DNA from: Klebsiella aerogenes
GTDB taxonomy: Bacteria > Pseudomonadota > Gammaproteobacteria > Enterobacterales > Enterobacteriaceae
Reading direction: 5' to 3'
Assembly (NCBI GenBank): GCA_029027985.1
Contig: CP119076.1
Location: 1,736,001 to 1,800,000 of the forward strand
DNA: 64,000 bases
How positions within the stretch are numbered: the stretch's first letter is position 1; every line of letters starts with the position of its first letter. The notes beneath the pieces were generated by a model. It saw only the letters and a program-made list of their open reading frames with translations. It ran no database searches and was not told the DNA's origin. Positions 1 to 8,898 of this stretch are shown here, piece by piece. Made by a program: the position numbers and the translations under genes.

Positions 1-453
1 GCTGCGCATGCAGGCGTTTCCCGTCTGATGTACGTGATGGGCCGCGACGGCGTATTCCCGACGCGTTTCTTCGGTTATGTTCATCCGAAGTGGCGTACTC
101 CGGCATGGAACGTTCTGCTGGTTGGCGCGATTGCTCTGCTGGCGATTAAATTTGACCTCGTCACGGCAACGGCGCTGATTAACTTTGGTGCGCTGGTGGC
201 GTTCACCTTTGTTAACCTGTCGGTGATTTCCCAGTTCTGGATCCGTGAAAAGCGTAACAAGACACTGAAAGACCACTTCAACTATCTGGTTCTGCCGGTT
301 TGCGGCGCGCTGACCGTGGGCGCACTGTGGGTGAACCTGGAAGAGAGTTCGATGATTCTGGGTCTGATCTGGGGCGGTATTGGCCTGGTTTACCTGGCCT
401 GCGTGACCAAAAGCTTCCGCAACCCGGTACCACAGTACGAAGACGTTGCTTAA
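1..453 (+). CDS. plaP: Putrescine importer PlaP, C-terminal part (gene starts before the window)
   Basis: The reading frame is open from base 1 and encodes the last 150 residues of an APC-family amino acid/polyamine transporter. Several hydrophobic membrane segments are visible (around [38 protein letters not shown] and [13 protein letters not shown]), and the protein ends in a short polar tail. In E. coli the low-affinity proton-driven putrescine importer PlaP (YeeF) lies close to sbcB, which supports the assignment. The N-terminal two thirds lie outside the window. A rho-independent terminator follows the stop codon. Confidence 0.85.
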   Translation, partial: AAHAGVSRLMYVMGRDGVFPTRFFGYVHPKWRTPAWNVLLVGAIALLAIKFDLVTATALINFGALVAFTFVNLSVISQFWIREKRNKTLKDHFNYLVLPVCGALTVGALWVNLEESSMILGLIWGGIGLVYLACVTKSFRNPVPQYEDVA

Positions 454-472
454 TCACGCGTTGTGATAAGAA

Positions 473-500
473 AAGCCGGAGGGAAACCTTCGGCTTTTTT
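473..500 (+). terminator. Rho-independent terminator of plaP
   Basis: A GC-rich stem (AAAGCCGAAGG-type arms around a GAAA loop) is followed by a run of six T, 20 bases after the plaP stop codon. Confidence 0.8.
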
Positions 501-604
501 GCATCTGGCGCTTGTCGATTTTCCCCGGTGGCGGCTGCCGTCTTACCGGGGCTACAGGTTTCTGCGATCTGGTAGCCCGGACAGATACGGCAGAAATGGA
601 CGGT

Positions 605-916
605 TTACTTCTCCTGCTGCATCACGCTCAGCAGCGTATCCAGCAACCCCGGAAAGCGGGCATCTAAATCGTCGCGGCGCAGCGAGATTAAGTTTTCTCG
701 TCCCTGCGGGCGCTGCCAGATTACGCCGCTATCGCGCAGTACTCGCCAGTGGTGGGTCATCGTGGATTTGGCGATATCTTCTTTACGCAGCGCGTTACAG
801 GTCTGCTCGCTACCGTCAGCCAGCGTGCGGATTATCTCCAGTCGCAGAGGATTGCCGAGGGCAAAAAGGACATTTTCAAGGCGGATTTGTTCACGTTCGG
901 GGTGATTGGCGATCAT
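605..916 (-). CDS. ArsR-family winged-helix transcriptional regulator
   Basis: The 103-residue protein has the compact ArsR/SmtB fold. Residues about 18-40 (ALGNPLRLEIIRTLADG) are the typical first helices. Residues about 48-65 (DIAKSTMTHHWRVLRDSGVI) form the recognition helix-turn-helix, and a short beta-wing follows (RPQGRENLISLRR). No CxC metal-binding pair is visible in the recognition helix, so a metal ligand is not indicated. Its neighbours are plaP (convergent) and the EF-G paralogue (divergent). The 238-bp divergent region probably holds its operator. The regulated gene and the signal cannot be told from sequence. Confidence 0.8.
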   Translation of the reverse strand: MIANHPEREQIRLENVLFALGNPLRLEIIRTLADGSEQTCNALRKEDIAKSTMTHHWRVLRDSGVIWQRPQGRENLISLRRDDLDARFPGLLDTLLSVMQQEK

Positions 917-1154
917 AATATTCCTGTGTCGGCGGTTGTGCTGTTCATGCGAACAGCAGCCCGTATCGGCGGCTGGCGGCTAATATACCCAAACTCCTTT
1001 TGTTACGCCACGCGTGCCGTCGCAACCAGACCGATAGTAATGATAGCAAAAATAGTTCGAATATACTCGTACAGTTGTACTAATATGAATGCCGTAAACC
1101 TAACCGCGGCAGATTTAGCCGCTAACTGACAGTCAATACGACTAAGGACGCATC

Positions 1155-3257
1155 ATGCCCCGACCCATCCCCCTCGAACGTTATCGCAACATCGGTATCT
1201 CCGCGCATATCGATGCCGGTAAAACCACCACCACTGAGCGCATTCTGTTTTATACCGGAATGAGCCATAAGCTGGGTGAAGTACACGATGGCGCGGCAAC
1301 CACCGACTGGATGGCGCAGGAGCAGGAGCGCGGGATCACCATTACTTCCGCTGCGGTAAGTTGTTTCTGGCCCGGTATGGACCGCAGTTTTGAGCCGCAC
1401 CGCATCAATATTATCGACACCCCGGGGCACGTAGACTTCACCATCGAAGTGGAACGTTCTATGCGCGTGCTGGATGGCGCGGTGATGGTCTATGATTCGG
1501 TCGGCGGTGTGCAGCCGCAGTCGGAAACCGTCTGGCGTCAGGCTAACAAGTATCACGTACCCCGGCTGGCCTTCGTCAACAAAATGGACCGTCCGGGAGC
1601 CGATTTCTTCCGCGTGGTACAGATGATGATCGACCGCCTGAAGGCCAATCCGGTACCGATTGTGATCCCCATTGGCGCCGAAGAACATTTCACGGGCGTT
1701 GTCGATCTGATTAAGATGCGAGCTATTCTGTGGGATGATGCGACGCAGGGCATGACCTTCAGCTATACGCCAGTACCCGATAACCTAATGGCGATAGCCC
1801 AGCAGTGGCGGGAGAAAATGGTATCGGCCGCGGCGGAAGCCAGCGATGAACTGATGGATAAATATCTCGAAAGCGGTGAATTGAGCGAGGCAGAAATCGT
1901 TGCCGGGCTGCGTAAACGCACGGTCAGCGGTGAGATCCAACCGGTACTCTGCGGCAGCGCCTTTAAAAATAAAGGCGTGCAGCGGATGCTTGATGCGGTC
2001 ATTGAATTGATGCCGTCGCCGCTGGATATTCCGGCGATTCAGGGTATTGATGACAAAGGCCAACCGGCGGAACGTCATCCGAGTGACGATGAGCCGCTGT
2101 CGGCGCTGGCGTTCAAATTGATGACTGACCCCTATGTTGGTCAGCTCACCTTTATCCGCGTTTATTCCGGGACATTGAAAAAAGGCGATGCGGTATTTAA
2201 CCCGGTGAAAGGTAAAAAAGAACGTATAGGGCGCATCGTGTTGATGCACGCCAACGATCGCCATGAAGTCGACGAGCTGCATGCTGGCGATATTGCCGCC
2301 TGCGTCGGCCTGAAGGACGTGACTACCGGCGATACGCTTTGCGATCCAAATGCCGTGATCACCCTCGAACGTATGGAGTTTCCGGAACCGGTGATTTCAC
2401 TGGCGATTGAGCCGAAGACCAAGGCTGATCAGGAGAAAATGGGTATCGCGTTGCAGCGGCTGGCCTCCGAGGATCCCTCGTTCCATCTGCATACGGATGA
2501 AGAATCCGGGCAGACAATTATTTCCGGGATGGGGGAACTGCATCTGGAGATTATCGTCGATCGTATGAAACGCGAATTTGGCGTGGAAGCGAATATTGGC
2601 CGCCCGCAGGTGACCTACCGTGAAACCATTCGCAAAACGGTGAAGGATGTCGAAGGTAAATTTGTCCGTCAGTCCGGCGGTAAAGGGCAGTACGGCCACG
2701 TGGTGCTGACCCTGGAACCGTTGGCGGCGGGTAGCGGCTTCGTGTTTGACGATGCGACTAAAGGCGGGGTGGTGCCGCGCGAGTATATCCCTTCCGTGGA
2801 GAAGGGGCTACGCGAAGCGATGGGGACCGGAGTGCTGGCGGGTTATCCGGTTGTCGATGTTAAAGCGACTCTGACTTTCGGTTCGTATCATGATGTCGAT
2901 TCATCTGAGATGGCGTTCCGCATGGCGGCGATTTTCGGCTTCAAGGAGGGGGCGCGGAAAGCGGATCCGGTGATCCTCGAACCGGTGATGCACGTCGAAG
3001 TGGAGACGCCGGAAGAGTACGCCGGGAATATCATGGGCGATCTCTCTTCCCGTCGCGGGATGGTGCAGGGGATGGAAGAGCGTTTCGGCAGCCAGGTTAT
3101 TCGCGCTGACGTGCCGCTGGCCGAGATGTTTGGCTATTCCACCACGCTGCGTTCGATGTCGCAGGGGCGGGCTATCTACAGCATGGAGTTCCACCATTAT
3201 GCGGAAGCGCCGCGTAATGTGGCGGATGAGATCATCGCCAGCCGCGCTAAAAGCTAA
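1155..3257 (+). CDS. Elongation factor G paralogue (FusA2-type translational GTPase)
   Basis: This is a full-length 700-residue EF-G-like GTPase. The G1 motif [12 protein letters not shown] lies near residue 17, G2 in [12 protein letters not shown]3 in [10 protein letters not shown] and G4 in NKMD. EF-G domains II-V follow, including [10 protein letters not shown] and the C-terminal SLSSRRG-like loop ([11 protein letters not shown]). EF-G catalyses ribosome translocation and recycling. The housekeeping fusA normally lies in the str operon (rpsL-rpsG-fusA-tufA). This copy stands alone, so it is a second, probably conditional EF-G. It reads divergently from the ArsR gene, from which regulation could come. 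It meets sbcB tail to tail across a palindromic repeat region. Confidence 0.85.
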   Translation: MPRPIPLERYRNIGISAHIDAGKTTTTERILFYTGMSHKLGEVHDGAATTDWMAQEQERGITITSAAVSCFWPGMDRSFEPHRINIIDTPGHVDFTIEVERSMRVLDGAVMVYDSVGGVQPQSETVWRQANKYHVPRLAFVNKMDRPGADFFRVVQMMIDRLKANPVPIVIPIGAEEHFTGVVDLIKMRAILWDDATQGMTFSYTPVPDNLMAIAQQWREKMVSAAAEASDELMDKYLESGELSEAEIVAGLRKRTVSGEIQPVLCGSAFKNKGVQRMLDAVIELMPSPLDIPAIQGIDDKGQPAERHPSDDEPLSALAFKLMTDPYVGQLTFIRVYSGTLKKGDAVFNPVKGKKERIGRIVLMHANDRHEVDELHAGDIAACVGLKDVTTGDTLCDPNAVITLERMEFPEPVISLAIEPKTKADQEKMGIALQRLASEDPSFHLHTDEESGQTIISGMGELHLEIIVDRMKREFGVEANIGRPQVTYRETIRKTVKDVEGKFVRQSGGKGQYGHVVLTLEPLAAGSGFVFDDATKGGVVPREYIPSVEKGLREAMGTGVLAGYPVVDVKATLTFGSYHDVDSSEMAFRMAAIFGFKEGARKADPVILEPVMHVEVETPEEYAGNIMGDLSSRRGMVQGMEERFGSQVIRADVPLAEMFGYSTTLRSMSQGRAIYSMEFHHYAEAPRNVADEIIASRAKS

Positions 3258-3264
3258 CGAATCG

Positions 3265-3352
3265 TTCCCGGGTCGCAACGCGATGCGTTGTTCCCGGGCT
3301 ACGAATCCTGCCGCCGTTGGTTGCCCGGGTAAGGCGTTAGCCGCAACCCGGG
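3265..3352. repeat. Two REP-like palindromes between convergent genes
   Basis: Two GC-rich palindromes lie back to back. The first (3265-3300) pairs CCCGGG with CCCGGG and contains an inner GCAACGC-GAT-GCGTTG stem. The second (3324-3352) pairs CCCGGGT with ACCCGGG around GGCGTTAGCC. They occupy the 107-bp gap between the stop codons of the EF-G paralogue and sbcB. This is the usual position of enterobacterial REP/BIME-type elements, which can end transcription or protect mRNA 3' ends. Confidence 0.65.
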
Positions 3353-3364
3353 ATTTCCCACAAA

Positions 3365-4795
3365 TCAAACAATATTCTGCGCGTACTGCCACAGCGCTTT
3401 CAACAGTGCCTGTTTCTCACTATCGTCGGCATACTGTTGATACATCACCTGCAGCTCATCGGCATAGGCTTGTAAAAACTCCGGCGTAAACACGTTACGG
3501 CGATGCTCTAACCAGCGCTGTTGCTCGTTTTCATCAAGTGTGCCGGGGAAGTTGCGCGCGCGGTAATTAAACAGCAGCCGCTCAATGCGCGGGTCGGCGA
3601 AAGTAATATCCAGTGCCGGTAGATTGCGAGGCTCGGTCTCGAGGACGATTTTCATCGCTGTGCGATCGGCATCGCTAAAGAATCCATTATAAAGCTGGGC
3701 ATCAACGTTATCGGATGGCGTGAATGGCTCGGCTTCGGCATACAGCGCCACCACTTTCTCGCGTACCTGCGGATGAGCGCGCAGCAGCTCGGCATTCTCC
3801 CGGCAGCGCTGAATATTGATTCCCAGCCGGTCGGCATCCTGCGGACGTAGCGTATTGGCCTGCGCCAGCACCGGGCATTTATTGAGATGCACCAGCTTAA
3901 TCGGCGCCGCGGGTAAATCGCCAAGTTCGGCTCTGGGGGTATATAAACGCTCGCGCAGGGTATCAGCGTCGAGTTCCAACAGAGGCGACATATCGCCCGC
4001 CAGATCAACCATAATGACCGCATTGCGGTTATCCGGATGCCAGGCCAACGGCGCGACCAGACTGGTATTGCCGCGTGCGGCGCCGAACATCCCGGAAACA
4101 TGGACCAGTGGTTTCATTTGTGGGATGTCAATCAACGTCGCCAGCTTGCGCTTATTACGATGACTGTACAGATAATCAAACAGACGCGGCTGTTGGGTCT
4201 TCACCAGTTTCGCCATCGCGATAGTGGCATAGACATCGGCCATTGCGTCGTGAGCGTTGCTGTGTTCAATGCCATTGGCGACGGTCAGGTGCTCAAGACG
4301 AAAGCTTGGCAGGCCGTCTTCGTTTTCCGGCCAGTTGATCCCTTCCGGGCGCAGGGCATAGCAGGCGCGCATCACGTCGAGGAGATCCCAGCGCGAGTTA
4401 TCGTGTTGCCAACTCCAGGCGTAAGGATCATAAAAATTGCGATAAAAGATATTCCGGCTGACTTCGTCATCGAAACGGACATTATTGTATCCGACGATAC
4501 AGGTTTTCGGCACCGTGAACAGATCGTTGATACGGTGGGCGAAAGCGGCTTCGTTACCGCCTTTGGCCAGCGCCTCCTGCGGCGTAATACCGGTAATCAT
4601 CACCGCCTGTGGCTGCGGCAGGTAGTCGTCCGCGGGTTTACAGTAAAATACTTCCGGCTCGCCAATGATATTCAGGTCTTCATCGGTGCGGATGGCGGCG
4701 AACTGCGCCGGCCTATCGAGCGAAGGGCTGGTACCGAAGGTTTCGTAGTCGTGGAAGAGGAATGTGCTCTGTATGCTTTCGTTTTTTACTGTCAC
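3365..4795 (-). CDS. sbcB: Exodeoxyribonuclease I (N-terminus re-supplied by the prophage)
   Basis: The 476-residue protein is a full-length SbcB, a 3'-5' single-strand DNA exonuclease of the DEDD family acting in recombination and mismatch repair. Visible motifs are exo I (LFHDYETFG, residues about 13-21), exo II (GYNNVRFDDE) and exo III (SNAHDAMADVYAT). The body matches E. coli SbcB closely. The prophage core lies in the codons for FHDY, so residues about 1-13 and the promoter are phage DNA. The displaced host start survives at 41393-41437. The enzyme should still be made, but from a phage-supplied promoter and with a different N-terminus. Confidence 0.93.
   Translation of the reverse strand: MTVKNESIQSTFLFHDYETFGTSPSLDRPAQFAAIRTDEDLNIIGEPEVFYCKPADDYLPQPQAVMITGITPQEALAKGGNEAAFAHRINDLFTVPKTCIVGYNNVRFDDEVSRNIFYRNFYDPYAWSWQHDNSRWDLLDVMRACYALRPEGINWPENEDGLPSFRLEHLTVANGIEHSNAHDAMADVYATIAMAKLVKTQQPRLFDYLYSHRNKRKLATLIDIPQMKPLVHVSGMFGAARGNTSLVAPLAWHPDNRNAVIMVDLAGDMSPLLELDADTLRERLYTPRAELGDLPAAPIKLVHLNKCPVLAQANTLRPQDADRLGINIQRCRENAELLRAHPQVREKVVALYAEAEPFTPSDNVDAQLYNGFFSDADRTAMKIVLETEPRNLPALDITFADPRIERLLFNYRARNFPGTLDENEQQRWLEHRRNVFTPEFLQAYADELQVMYQQYADDSEKQALLKALWQYAQNIV
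4745..4756. other. Left attachment core (attL) inside sbcB
   Basis: GTAGTCGTGGAA is identical to 41396-41407. On the minus strand it encodes the Phe-His-Asp-Tyr of exonuclease I motif I. Bases just outside differ between the two ends, which sets the core at 12 bp. Confidence 0.85.
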
Positions 4796-4874
4796 CTGAT
4801 GTATGCGCTCGATGTTATATGTATTTGATTTTGGTTTGTTTTAACGTCTTTATTGCCATTATTTGATAACTTTT

Positions 4875-4960
4875 GTACACCGCTAAACATTGTCGATTAC
4901 GCCAGTACATGCGATATTGAGTACAGGATAAGTACATAAATCATCATTTAGCTGAGTACA
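4875..4960. repeat. Candidate integrase arm-type sites, left end
   Basis: AGTACA(T) occurs at 4904, 4920, 4931 and 4955, with a related GTACA at 4875, all between the sbcB start and the integrase start. The same motif recurs beside the right attachment core. Short repeated sites flanking both cores are typical of arm-type binding sites for the N-terminal domain of tyrosine integrases. They may also regulate the integrase and sbcB promoters. Confidence 0.55.
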
Positions 4961-4969
4961 AAATACAGA

Positions 4970-6151
4970 ATGGCAATTAGCGACACAAAACTGCGTTCTC
5001 TCTATGGTAAACCATATTCGGGCCCGGCTGAAATCACTGATTCAGACGGGCTTGGGATCCGCATAACGCCTAAAGGTGTAATCAGCTTTCAGTTCCGTTT
5101 TCGTTGGGACGGCAAACAGCATCGTCTGGGGCTTGGACGCTACCCATCCTTAACGTTAAGAGACGCTCGCAACAAGGTTGCCGATTTGCGCGAGGCAGTT
5201 GATAAAGGGATTGACCCCCGGATCCTGGCCGGCGGGCTACGCGCCCAAAACAAGCCCACGGTAAAAGAGTGCCTGGACTACTGGAGGGAAAACTACGTTG
5301 ATATCTCGTTGAGGGAAAAAACGCAGGCGCTCTATAAATCGACAGTCATTAAACATATGAGCGATGTTTTCCCAGGGGTTCCTGTCGAAGATATCCCCGT
5401 GCGGTTATGGGTGGAGCGGTTCACCGAAGAGGAGCGTATTAACCCTCGGCGTGCCAGGCAGCTACTGATTCAATTACGAACGGCGATAGGGTGGTGCGTT
5501 CGTAGGCAGTTTGTCAGCGCGCCTGAGCTGATGCTCCTGCAGCCTAAGGATATCGGTGTTAAGCCCTCAGTCGGTGAGGTGACGCTAAGCTACAACCAGC
5601 TTGCAAAAATCTGGCTGGCTATTGAGCGCAGCCGTGGTTCAACGTCGAACCGGTTGTTGCATCAGTTATTAATGCTTTATGGCGCAAGAAATAGCGAGAT
5701 ACGGGATTCGGTAAAGGGTGAGTTTAACAGGGAAGAGGGGGTCTGGCTGCTTCCAGCCGAAAGGAGTAAGACCAAAAAAGTTGTCAGGAGACCGATTTTT
5801 GACGCGGCGGATACTTTGCTGAAAAAGGCAGAAATGACCTACGGAAACATTCTTTTCCCTGGGCCTGATCTGACTAAGCCTATGTCTATCGCCGGTGCTA
5901 ATCGCTTCCTGAAAAGAATCGAGGTTTCACTGGGGATTGGCGAATTTACCGCACATGACTTTCGTCGCACGCTGGCAACTCGCCTTTCTGAAGAGGGGGT
6001 TGCCCCGCATGTTATCGAGAAGATGCTGGGGCATGAGCTTGGCGGCGTCCTGACTGTGTACAATAAGCATGACTGGATAGCAGAACAGAAAGACGCCTAC
6101 GAGCTGTACGCAGAAAAGATATTCTGGCATATCAAGAAGATTTCGGGTTGA
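4970..6151 (+). CDS. int: Phage tyrosine integrase
   Basis: The 393-residue protein has an N-terminal arm-binding domain of the DUF4102/P4-integrase type (residues 1-85, with GLGIRITPKG and LGLGRYPSLTLRDAR). A core-binding domain (about 95-190) and a tyrosine recombinase catalytic domain follow. The catalytic residues are visible: Arg in GARNSEIR, Lys in SKTKK, His-x-x-Arg in HDFRR, His in GHE and the nucleophile Tyr in VYNK. It integrates and, with an excisionase, excises the phage at sbcB. The gene lies 174 bp inside the left end and reads away from the attachment site. Its 3' end overlaps the convergent AlpA-like gene by 20 bp. Confidence 0.95.
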   Translation: MAISDTKLRSLYGKPYSGPAEITDSDGLGIRITPKGVISFQFRFRWDGKQHRLGLGRYPSLTLRDARNKVADLREAVDKGIDPRILAGGLRAQNKPTVKECLDYWRENYVDISLREKTQALYKSTVIKHMSDVFPGVPVEDIPVRLWVERFTEEERINPRRARQLLIQLRTAIGWCVRRQFVSAPELMLLQPKDIGVKPSVGEVTLSYNQLAKIWLAIERSRGSTSNRLLHQLLMLYGARNSEIRDSVKGEFNREEGVWLLPAERSKTKKVVRRPIFDAADTLLKKAEMTYGNILFPGPDLTKPMSIAGANRFLKRIEVSLGIGEFTAHDFRRTLATRLSEEGVAPHVIEKMLGHELGGVLTVYNKHDWIAEQKDAYELYAEKIFWHIKKISG

Positions 6152-6323
6152 TACCGCCGTTTAAGATCCACGCTTCCACCTCCGACAGCAGGTATTGTTT
6201 GGGGTGGGTGCGTATCGGTTTTGGAAAATTGTAACGCTCGGTATATTTCCATATGGTCATACGCGATGAAATGCGCATCATCTGCATCACTTCTTTTTCG
6301 GTTATCATTTCAATGCTGGCCAC
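6132..6323 (-). CDS. AlpA/excisionase-like small DNA-binding protein
   Basis: The 63-residue protein starts at GTG, preceded by GGAGG at a good distance. Residues about 6-55 (ITEKEVMQMMRISSRMTIWKY through FPKPIRTHPKQY to SEVEAWI) match the AlpA / MerR-like helix-turn-helix family of phage regulators and excisionases. It is the last gene of the leftward early operon and its end overlaps the integrase end. This is a usual position for an excisionase, so a role in excision or integrase control is likely but inferred. Confidence 0.8.
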   Translation of the reverse strand: MASIEMITEKEVMQMMRISSRMTIWKYTERYNFPKPIRTHPKQYLLSEVEAWILNGGINPKSS

Positions 6324-6340
6324 AAACCACCTCCTACGGC

Positions 6341-7738
6341 CTACTGGCCTCTCTTTTTCATGGCATCGAGCAGGATGTCCTGCACTGTTCGTTTTGAATT
6401 GCGCCGTTCCATCACCATTTCATCCATAGTGCCGGCGGCGATAATGTGGTGTATGAATACCGGGCGGTTGTGTCCGGCCTGAATCTGCCGGGTTGGCCCG
6501 ATGCGTTCGATAATTTGCTGGTACTGCTCCAGATCCCACCAGTGCGAGAAAAACACCAGTATGTTGCCGCCGTCCTGCATGTTCAGTCCGTGGCCGGCGC
6601 TGGCAGGGTGGGCGAACAGAACCGGTATTTTTCCGGCGTTCCAGTCGCGCAGCGTCTGCGGATCCTGGTCAAGATGGCGGCCACGGGGGAATGCTTTAAG
6701 CAACCGCTCGAGGTCGTGTTTCCAGTGGTAGGCAACCAGTACCGGCGCGCCAGCTGCTTCAGTGAGTATGCTGTCCAGCGCCTGCAGCTTCGCGTCGTGA
6801 AGTTCTGACCAGCTCCCGTCGTCGTCGGTGTAGACCGCGCCACTGGCGATTTGCAGACACTTAACGGTTTTGGCGGCCGCGTTAGGCGCTTCGATGCCTT
6901 CACCGTTCAGCTCGAGGAACATTTCTTTTTCCATCTCGCGATACTGCTGGCGCGCCTTTGGTGGCATATCCACGCGAATAACGTTATGGATTGGCTCTTC
7001 GATATCGAACCAGTCGGCGGCATCAAGCGAGATAGTGACGTCAGCCAGCGCGCGTTGGATCTCGTCCTGCGAATGCGCGAACGGCTCCAGCTTTGTCCAG
7101 CTCTGGCCGGGGAATTGTATCGAGTTAAACCAGCGGGAGGTGAACGCGCCGTACGTGCGCCCGAGGCGTTGGCCCTGGTCGACAAACCACGCCTGACCCC
7201 ACAAATCCACCAGGCCATTCGGCGCCGGCGTGCCGGTGAGGTTCATCCAGCGGCGCACATGCTTATGCGCCACTTTGCCGAGTGCAGCCGCGCGTTTACC
7301 ACCGCCGCGCAGCCGGAAAGACTTAAGCCGGGTGCTTTCGTCAGGAATGACAGTAGCGAAAGGCCACCGGCCGCCGAGTTCTTCGGCCAGCCACACCAGA
7401 TTGTCGTAGTTGATGGTGAACACGCTGGCGTTGCTGTTTGCCAGCGCCGCTGCGCGCGCTTTGGCGGTACCGACAATTGGCTGCACTTCGATATTGCGCA
7501 GGTGGCCCCATTTCACAGCTTCATCAGGCCATGTGCTGGCCGCCACGCGCAGCGGCGCCAGTACCAGCGCGGGCTGTGTCTCTGCGCCGCACATGAAGAG
7601 ATCTTCCAGCGCAGTCAGCGTCGCCACGGTTTTACCCATACCCATACCCGCCCAGATATTGCAGCGCTCGATATCGATTTCGTGATTGATTATGAGGTCT
7701 TGGTATGGGCGGGGGGTGAATAGCTTAGAGGTCACCAT
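6341..7738 (-). CDS. Phage SNF2-like superfamily II helicase
   Basis: The 465-residue protein has motif I (WAGMGMGKTVATL, about residues 30-42), a DEST-type motif II (PDESTRLKSF) and motif III (LTGTPAPNG). The C-terminal helicase domain shows HPASAGHGLNMQ, FSHWWDLEQYQQIIERIGPTRQ and an arginine-rich motif VI. Proteins of this type accompany phage family A polymerases and VRR-NUC nucleases and are thought to act in phage DNA replication or recombination. Its start overlaps the end of the SprT-like gene by 14 bp, so the two are translationally coupled. Confidence 0.85.
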   Translation of the reverse strand: MVTSKLFTPRPYQDLIINHEIDIERCNIWAGMGMGKTVATLTALEDLFMCGAETQPALVLAPLRVAASTWPDEAVKWGHLRNIEVQPIVGTAKARAAALANSNASVFTINYDNLVWLAEELGGRWPFATVIPDESTRLKSFRLRGGGKRAAALGKVAHKHVRRWMNLTGTPAPNGLVDLWGQAWFVDQGQRLGRTYGAFTSRWFNSIQFPGQSWTKLEPFAHSQDEIQRALADVTISLDAADWFDIEEPIHNVIRVDMPPKARQQYREMEKEMFLELNGEGIEAPNAAAKTVKCLQIASGAVYTDDDGSWSELHDAKLQALDSILTEAAGAPVLVAYHWKHDLERLLKAFPRGRHLDQDPQTLRDWNAGKIPVLFAHPASAGHGLNMQDGGNILVFFSHWWDLEQYQQIIERIGPTRQIQAGHNRPVFIHHIIAAGTMDEMVMERRNSKRTVQDILLDAMKKRGQ

Positions 7739-8324
7739 CGGTTATCATTTCTCCGTGGAAGGGGCAGCAGGGCGGCCCCAGCTCGAGCCACTTTTTTGCA
7801 GCGCGTACGGTGTAGCCACATTCGGGGCAAGCGCATTTGTGATATCGGTTCTTTTGCTTTTTCTTGCGCGTGGACACGCCACGATCTGATTTCATTACGC
7901 CGTGAGGGATTTCGCCGATTTTGGCGATAACCGGGCGCATCGCCTCGATAAATTCAGGTCCCGCATACGTTGCGGTTGCGCGACCGGCGAGGCCGATTGC
8001 TTTGTACACGCGTTTGAAGTTAGGGCCGTGGCCTTCCTCAATGCCGAGCGCAGCGTGGATAAGTTCATGCGCCAGTGTTGCCAGCACCTGCATGGTGAAA
8101 TTTTCGTGGTCGCTGTAATCCGGTCGGATGAAGATTTCGAAATGCTCATCCTCGGAACACTCCTTACTCCAGCACTCGCCAATTGCCCGCCCGCGCAAAC
8201 CAGCAGACGGGAAGCCAATAGCGATCCTTATTTTTGGCGGAAGTGGTGCGCCGTATTCCTTGAACGCTGGCGCCATTTCCTGCGTAGCTGCATGAAGCCA
8301 CGCCTCGCGGGTATCGAATTTCAC
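7725..8324 (-). CDS. SprT-like zinc metalloprotease-domain protein
   Basis: The 199-residue protein carries the zinc protease motif HELIH in TLAHELIHAALG (about residue 75), with a further ligand region GHGPNFKRVYKAIGL. The C-terminal CACPECGYTVR...CCPFHGE is probably a zinc ribbon. This is the SprT/Spartan arrangement; Spartan proteases remove DNA-protein crosslinks. In phages the role is unproven, but placement among replication genes fits DNA maintenance. It starts at GTG with GGAGGG upstream, and its start overlaps the VRR-NUC stop codon (GTGA). Confidence 0.8.
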   Translation of the reverse strand: MKFDTREAWLHAATQEMAPAFKEYGAPLPPKIRIAIGFPSAGLRGRAIGECWSKECSEDEHFEIFIRPDYSDHENFTMQVLATLAHELIHAALGIEEGHGPNFKRVYKAIGLAGRATATYAGPEFIEAMRPVIAKIGEIPHGVMKSDRGVSTRKKKQKNRYHKCACPECGYTVRAAKKWLELGPPCCPFHGEMITDGDL

Positions 8325-8590
8325 AATATTCCCTCCAGATCTTTGCTATCCAGCACAACCACGTTAAAGCCCAGCGCGCGCAGCCTTTCGTGCTCGCGCA
8401 GCTGGTCGGCGCGTGGTGCTTTGCCGGGTGCTTTGCACTCCACAAAAACGATACGGCCGCCGGGCAGCAGAACGATGCGATCGGGGACCGAACGGCGCCC
8501 AGGGGATACGAACTTATAGGCAATCCCGCCGGCGGCTTTCACCGCAGCGGCGAGGTGTTTTTCTATAATGCTCTCGCGTTCGTAGGCCAT
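8321..8590 (-). CDS. VRR-NUC domain nuclease
   Basis: The 89-residue protein is a stand-alone VRR-NUC (PD-(D/E)XK) nuclease. VPDRIVLLPGGRIVFVECKAPGK holds the catalytic D...ExK residues, and a preceding KFVSPGRRS is typical. I chose the start at MAYERES because GGAGG lies eight bases upstream. A longer frame exists but lacks this signal. Eukaryotic FAN1 and phage homologues cleave branched or flapped DNA. Its start codon overlaps the stop of the small membrane protein gene (TAATG). Confidence 0.85.
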   Translation of the reverse strand: MAYERESIIEKHLAAAVKAAGGIAYKFVSPGRRSVPDRIVLLPGGRIVFVECKAPGKAPRADQLREHERLRALGFNVVVLDSKDLEGIL

Positions 8591-8682
8591 TACAAAACCT
8601 CCGCAATGGCCCAGGCGAGCAGCGTCCAGAAACACGTGAGTGTTGCCAGCAGTAGCAGCAAAACCTTACCTCGATAGCTCAT
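8590..8682 (-). CDS. Small single-span membrane protein (30 residues)
   Basis: An open frame of 30 codons starts at ATG 8682 and ends in TAATG shared with the VRR-NUC start. The product begins MSYRGK and then has one long hydrophobic segment (VLLLLLATLTCFWTLLAWAI). Its start lies within the last 17 bases of the upstream ANR-like gene. The tight overlaps at both ends and the membrane segment with a positive N-terminus support a real gene. The function is unknown. Confidence 0.6.
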   Translation of the reverse strand: MSYRGKVLLLLLATLTCFWTLLAWAIAEVL

Positions 8683-8893
8683 CTTCCACCGCCTTGCGCC
8701 GTTCGCGCATGTTCTGCATCAGGCAGAAGTCATTCCGCCGTTCGCTCCATTCCTGATTTAGTTCGTTGCGCGATTCCCGGTTGGCTTTCGCCCAGACCTT
8801 CGCCGCGCGGTCAAATTCTCCCGCCTGCTCCAGCTGCACGGCTTCGCGCGCAGACCGGTAATACAGCGGACTGTCTCTGTATTTGAATGCCAT
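8666..8893 (-). CDS. ANR-family-like regulatory protein
   Basis: The 75-residue protein resembles the ANR (AggR-activated regulator) family, with the pattern REAVQLEQAGEFDRAAKVWAKA followed by NQEWSERRNDFC. ANR proteins such as Aar bind and restrain AraC/XylS-type activators and are often carried on mobile elements. The gene lies in the leftward early operon, six bases after the DNA polymerase stop in coordinate terms and downstream of it in transcription. A phage or host target is not evident. The family call rests on pattern recognition only. Confidence 0.6.
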   Translation of the reverse strand: MAFKYRDSPLYYRSAREAVQLEQAGEFDRAAKVWAKANRESRNELNQEWSERRNDFCLMQNMRERRKAVEDELSR

Positions 8894-8898
8894 AACGA

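Noticed and set aside
1122..1688. 188-residue ORF antisense to the EF-G paralogue
   Set aside because: It is a shadow of the conserved GTPase coding sequence, with no support of its own; the same holds for other long antisense frames over fusA-like, sbcB, portal and polymerase genes.
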